The notes beneath the pieces were generated by a model. It saw only the letters and a program-made list of their open reading frames with translations, did not search any database and was not told the origin of the DNA. The translations under genes and the position numbers were made by a program. DNA of 5,971 nt from Marinosulfonomonas sp. GTDB lineage: Bacteria; Pseudomonadota; Alphaproteobacteria; Rhodobacterales; Rhodobacteraceae. This document shows positions 5,176-5,971 of the stretch, in pieces. The stretch is from assembly GCA_022712735.1 (NCBI GenBank), contig JAFLKA010000280.1:1-5971 (forward strand), read 5' to 3'. Within the stretch, counting starts at the first letter, position 1. Each line of letters begins with the position of its first letter.

Positions 5176-5971
5176 TGGCCCGCAAACTCGACATTCGCCG
5201 TTTCCCGGGCTTTTTGGCGATAACCTATCTATGTCTGTTCCTGCTCTACGCCCCGCTGATCGTCGTGATGATCTATTCGTTCAACGACAGCAATTCGATT
5301 ACAATATGGGGTGGGCTATCGCTACGCTGGTACACGGAAGTCTTTACCGGGGTTGAATCAGCAAAGTTCAAAGCGGCGGCGATCAATTCCATCACCATCG
5401 CCGTGATGGCGGCGATCACATCCACCACGATTGCAACACTTGCAGCAACCGCGATGCTAAAGGCCGGCAGGTTTCGGGGGAAATCAATCAGCTTTGCTCT
5501 GATAAACCTGCCACTGATGGTGCCGGAAATTGTAACGGCCGTGGCCACGCTGATCTTCTTTTCCGCGATCGGGTTTACCAGCGGATACCTTACCATATTG
5601 CTGGCCCATATCGTGTTTTGCATTCCCTTTGCCTACCTGCCGATTTCCGCCAGAATGCAGGGCATAGAAGATGTATATGAACAGGTTGCACTGGACCTCT
5701 ATGCAACGCGCCTTCAGGCGTTTCGACTGATCCTGCTGCCGCTGATGACACCCGGCATCATTTCCGGTTTCTTGCTGTCATTTATCATATCCCTTGATGA
5801 TTTCATTATCACCAACTTTGTCAAAGGCGCCGGTATTGAAACCCTGCCAACGGCAATTTTCGGGTCGGTAAAACAAGGGATCAAACCCAATATAATGGCG
5901 ATTTCCACCCTGCTGCTGCTGGTGTCGGTGGTCTTTGTCACCCTGTCCTATCTGGTCGGACGGATGGGACA
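5175..5971 (+). CDS. potC: Polyamine-type ABC importer permease (PotC-like), 3' end cut by window edge
   Basis: Second inner-membrane channel subunit, partner of PotB. I translated 265 residues from ATG 5175 with no stop before the window ends; PotC proteins are about 260-270 residues, so only a few should be missing. It begins [12 protein letters not shown] and has helices near 12-35, 68-94, 104-131, 137-158, 192-215 and 239-262. The coupling loop is [10 protein letters not shown] (169-178) running to [12 protein letters not shown]. The PotC signature [11 protein letters not shown] (206-216) is followed by [14 protein letters not shown]. As in PotB, the usual Gly of the coupling loop is Tyr (176), and the EAA triplet is degraded to QVA. 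The start overlaps the potB stop by one base. A substrate-binding protein gene (potD-like) may lie beyond the edge; none is in view. Confidence 0.92.
   Translation, partial: MARKLDIRRFPGFLAITYLCLFLLYAPLIVVMIYSFNDSNSITIWGGLSLRWYTEVFTGVESAKFKAAAINSITIAVMAAITSTTIATLAATAMLKAGRFRGKSISFALINLPLMVPEIVTAVATLIFFSAIGFTSGYLTILLAHIVFCIPFAYLPISARMQGIEDVYEQVALDLYATRLQAFRLILLPLMTPGIISGFLLSFIISLDDFIITNFVKGAGIETLPTAIFGSVKQGIKPNIMAISTLLLLVSVVFVTLSYLVGRMG

Overview
The window looks like chromosomal DNA of an alphaproteobacterium, most likely Rhodobacterales (Roseobacter-like). This rests on three things: a DUF2849 gene fused by overlap to a siroheme nitrite/sulfite reductase gene, the style of the potABC-like transporter, and moderate-GC coding DNA with AT-rich spacers. 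The organism assignment is inference from gene content; no rRNA or other marker is present.

Layout. Minus strand, 22-1993: the start of a sulfur-assimilation operon, reading DUF2849 then cysI. The next operon gene, expected to be cysH, lies beyond the left edge. Positions 1994-2277 are an AT-rich spacer holding the probable control region of the cys genes and an unexplained plus-strand Shine-Dalgarno/ATG. Minus strand, 2278-3087: a LuxR-type HTH regulator, for which I prefer an internal GTG start to the longer ATG reading. Plus strand, 3188 to the right edge: a tightly coupled potA-potB-potC operon for a polyamine-type ABC importer. Each junction has a 1-nt stop/start overlap, and potC runs off the edge within a few residues of its expected end. 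No substrate-binding protein gene is visible.

How it fits together. The regulator and the transporter are divergent and share a short control region (3088-3187). This region holds a perfect 14-bp palindrome, a sigma70-like promoter for the regulator, and a second imperfect half-palindrome 51 bp from the first. The simplest reading is that the LuxR-type protein controls itself and the importer in response to the imported solute or a related metabolite. The cys genes are a separate transcription unit; they share only direction with the regulator gene.

Most of the window is conventional. The points worth a second look are the regulator's start and operator architecture, the orphan translation start at 2217-2233, and the repeats in front of the cys operon.
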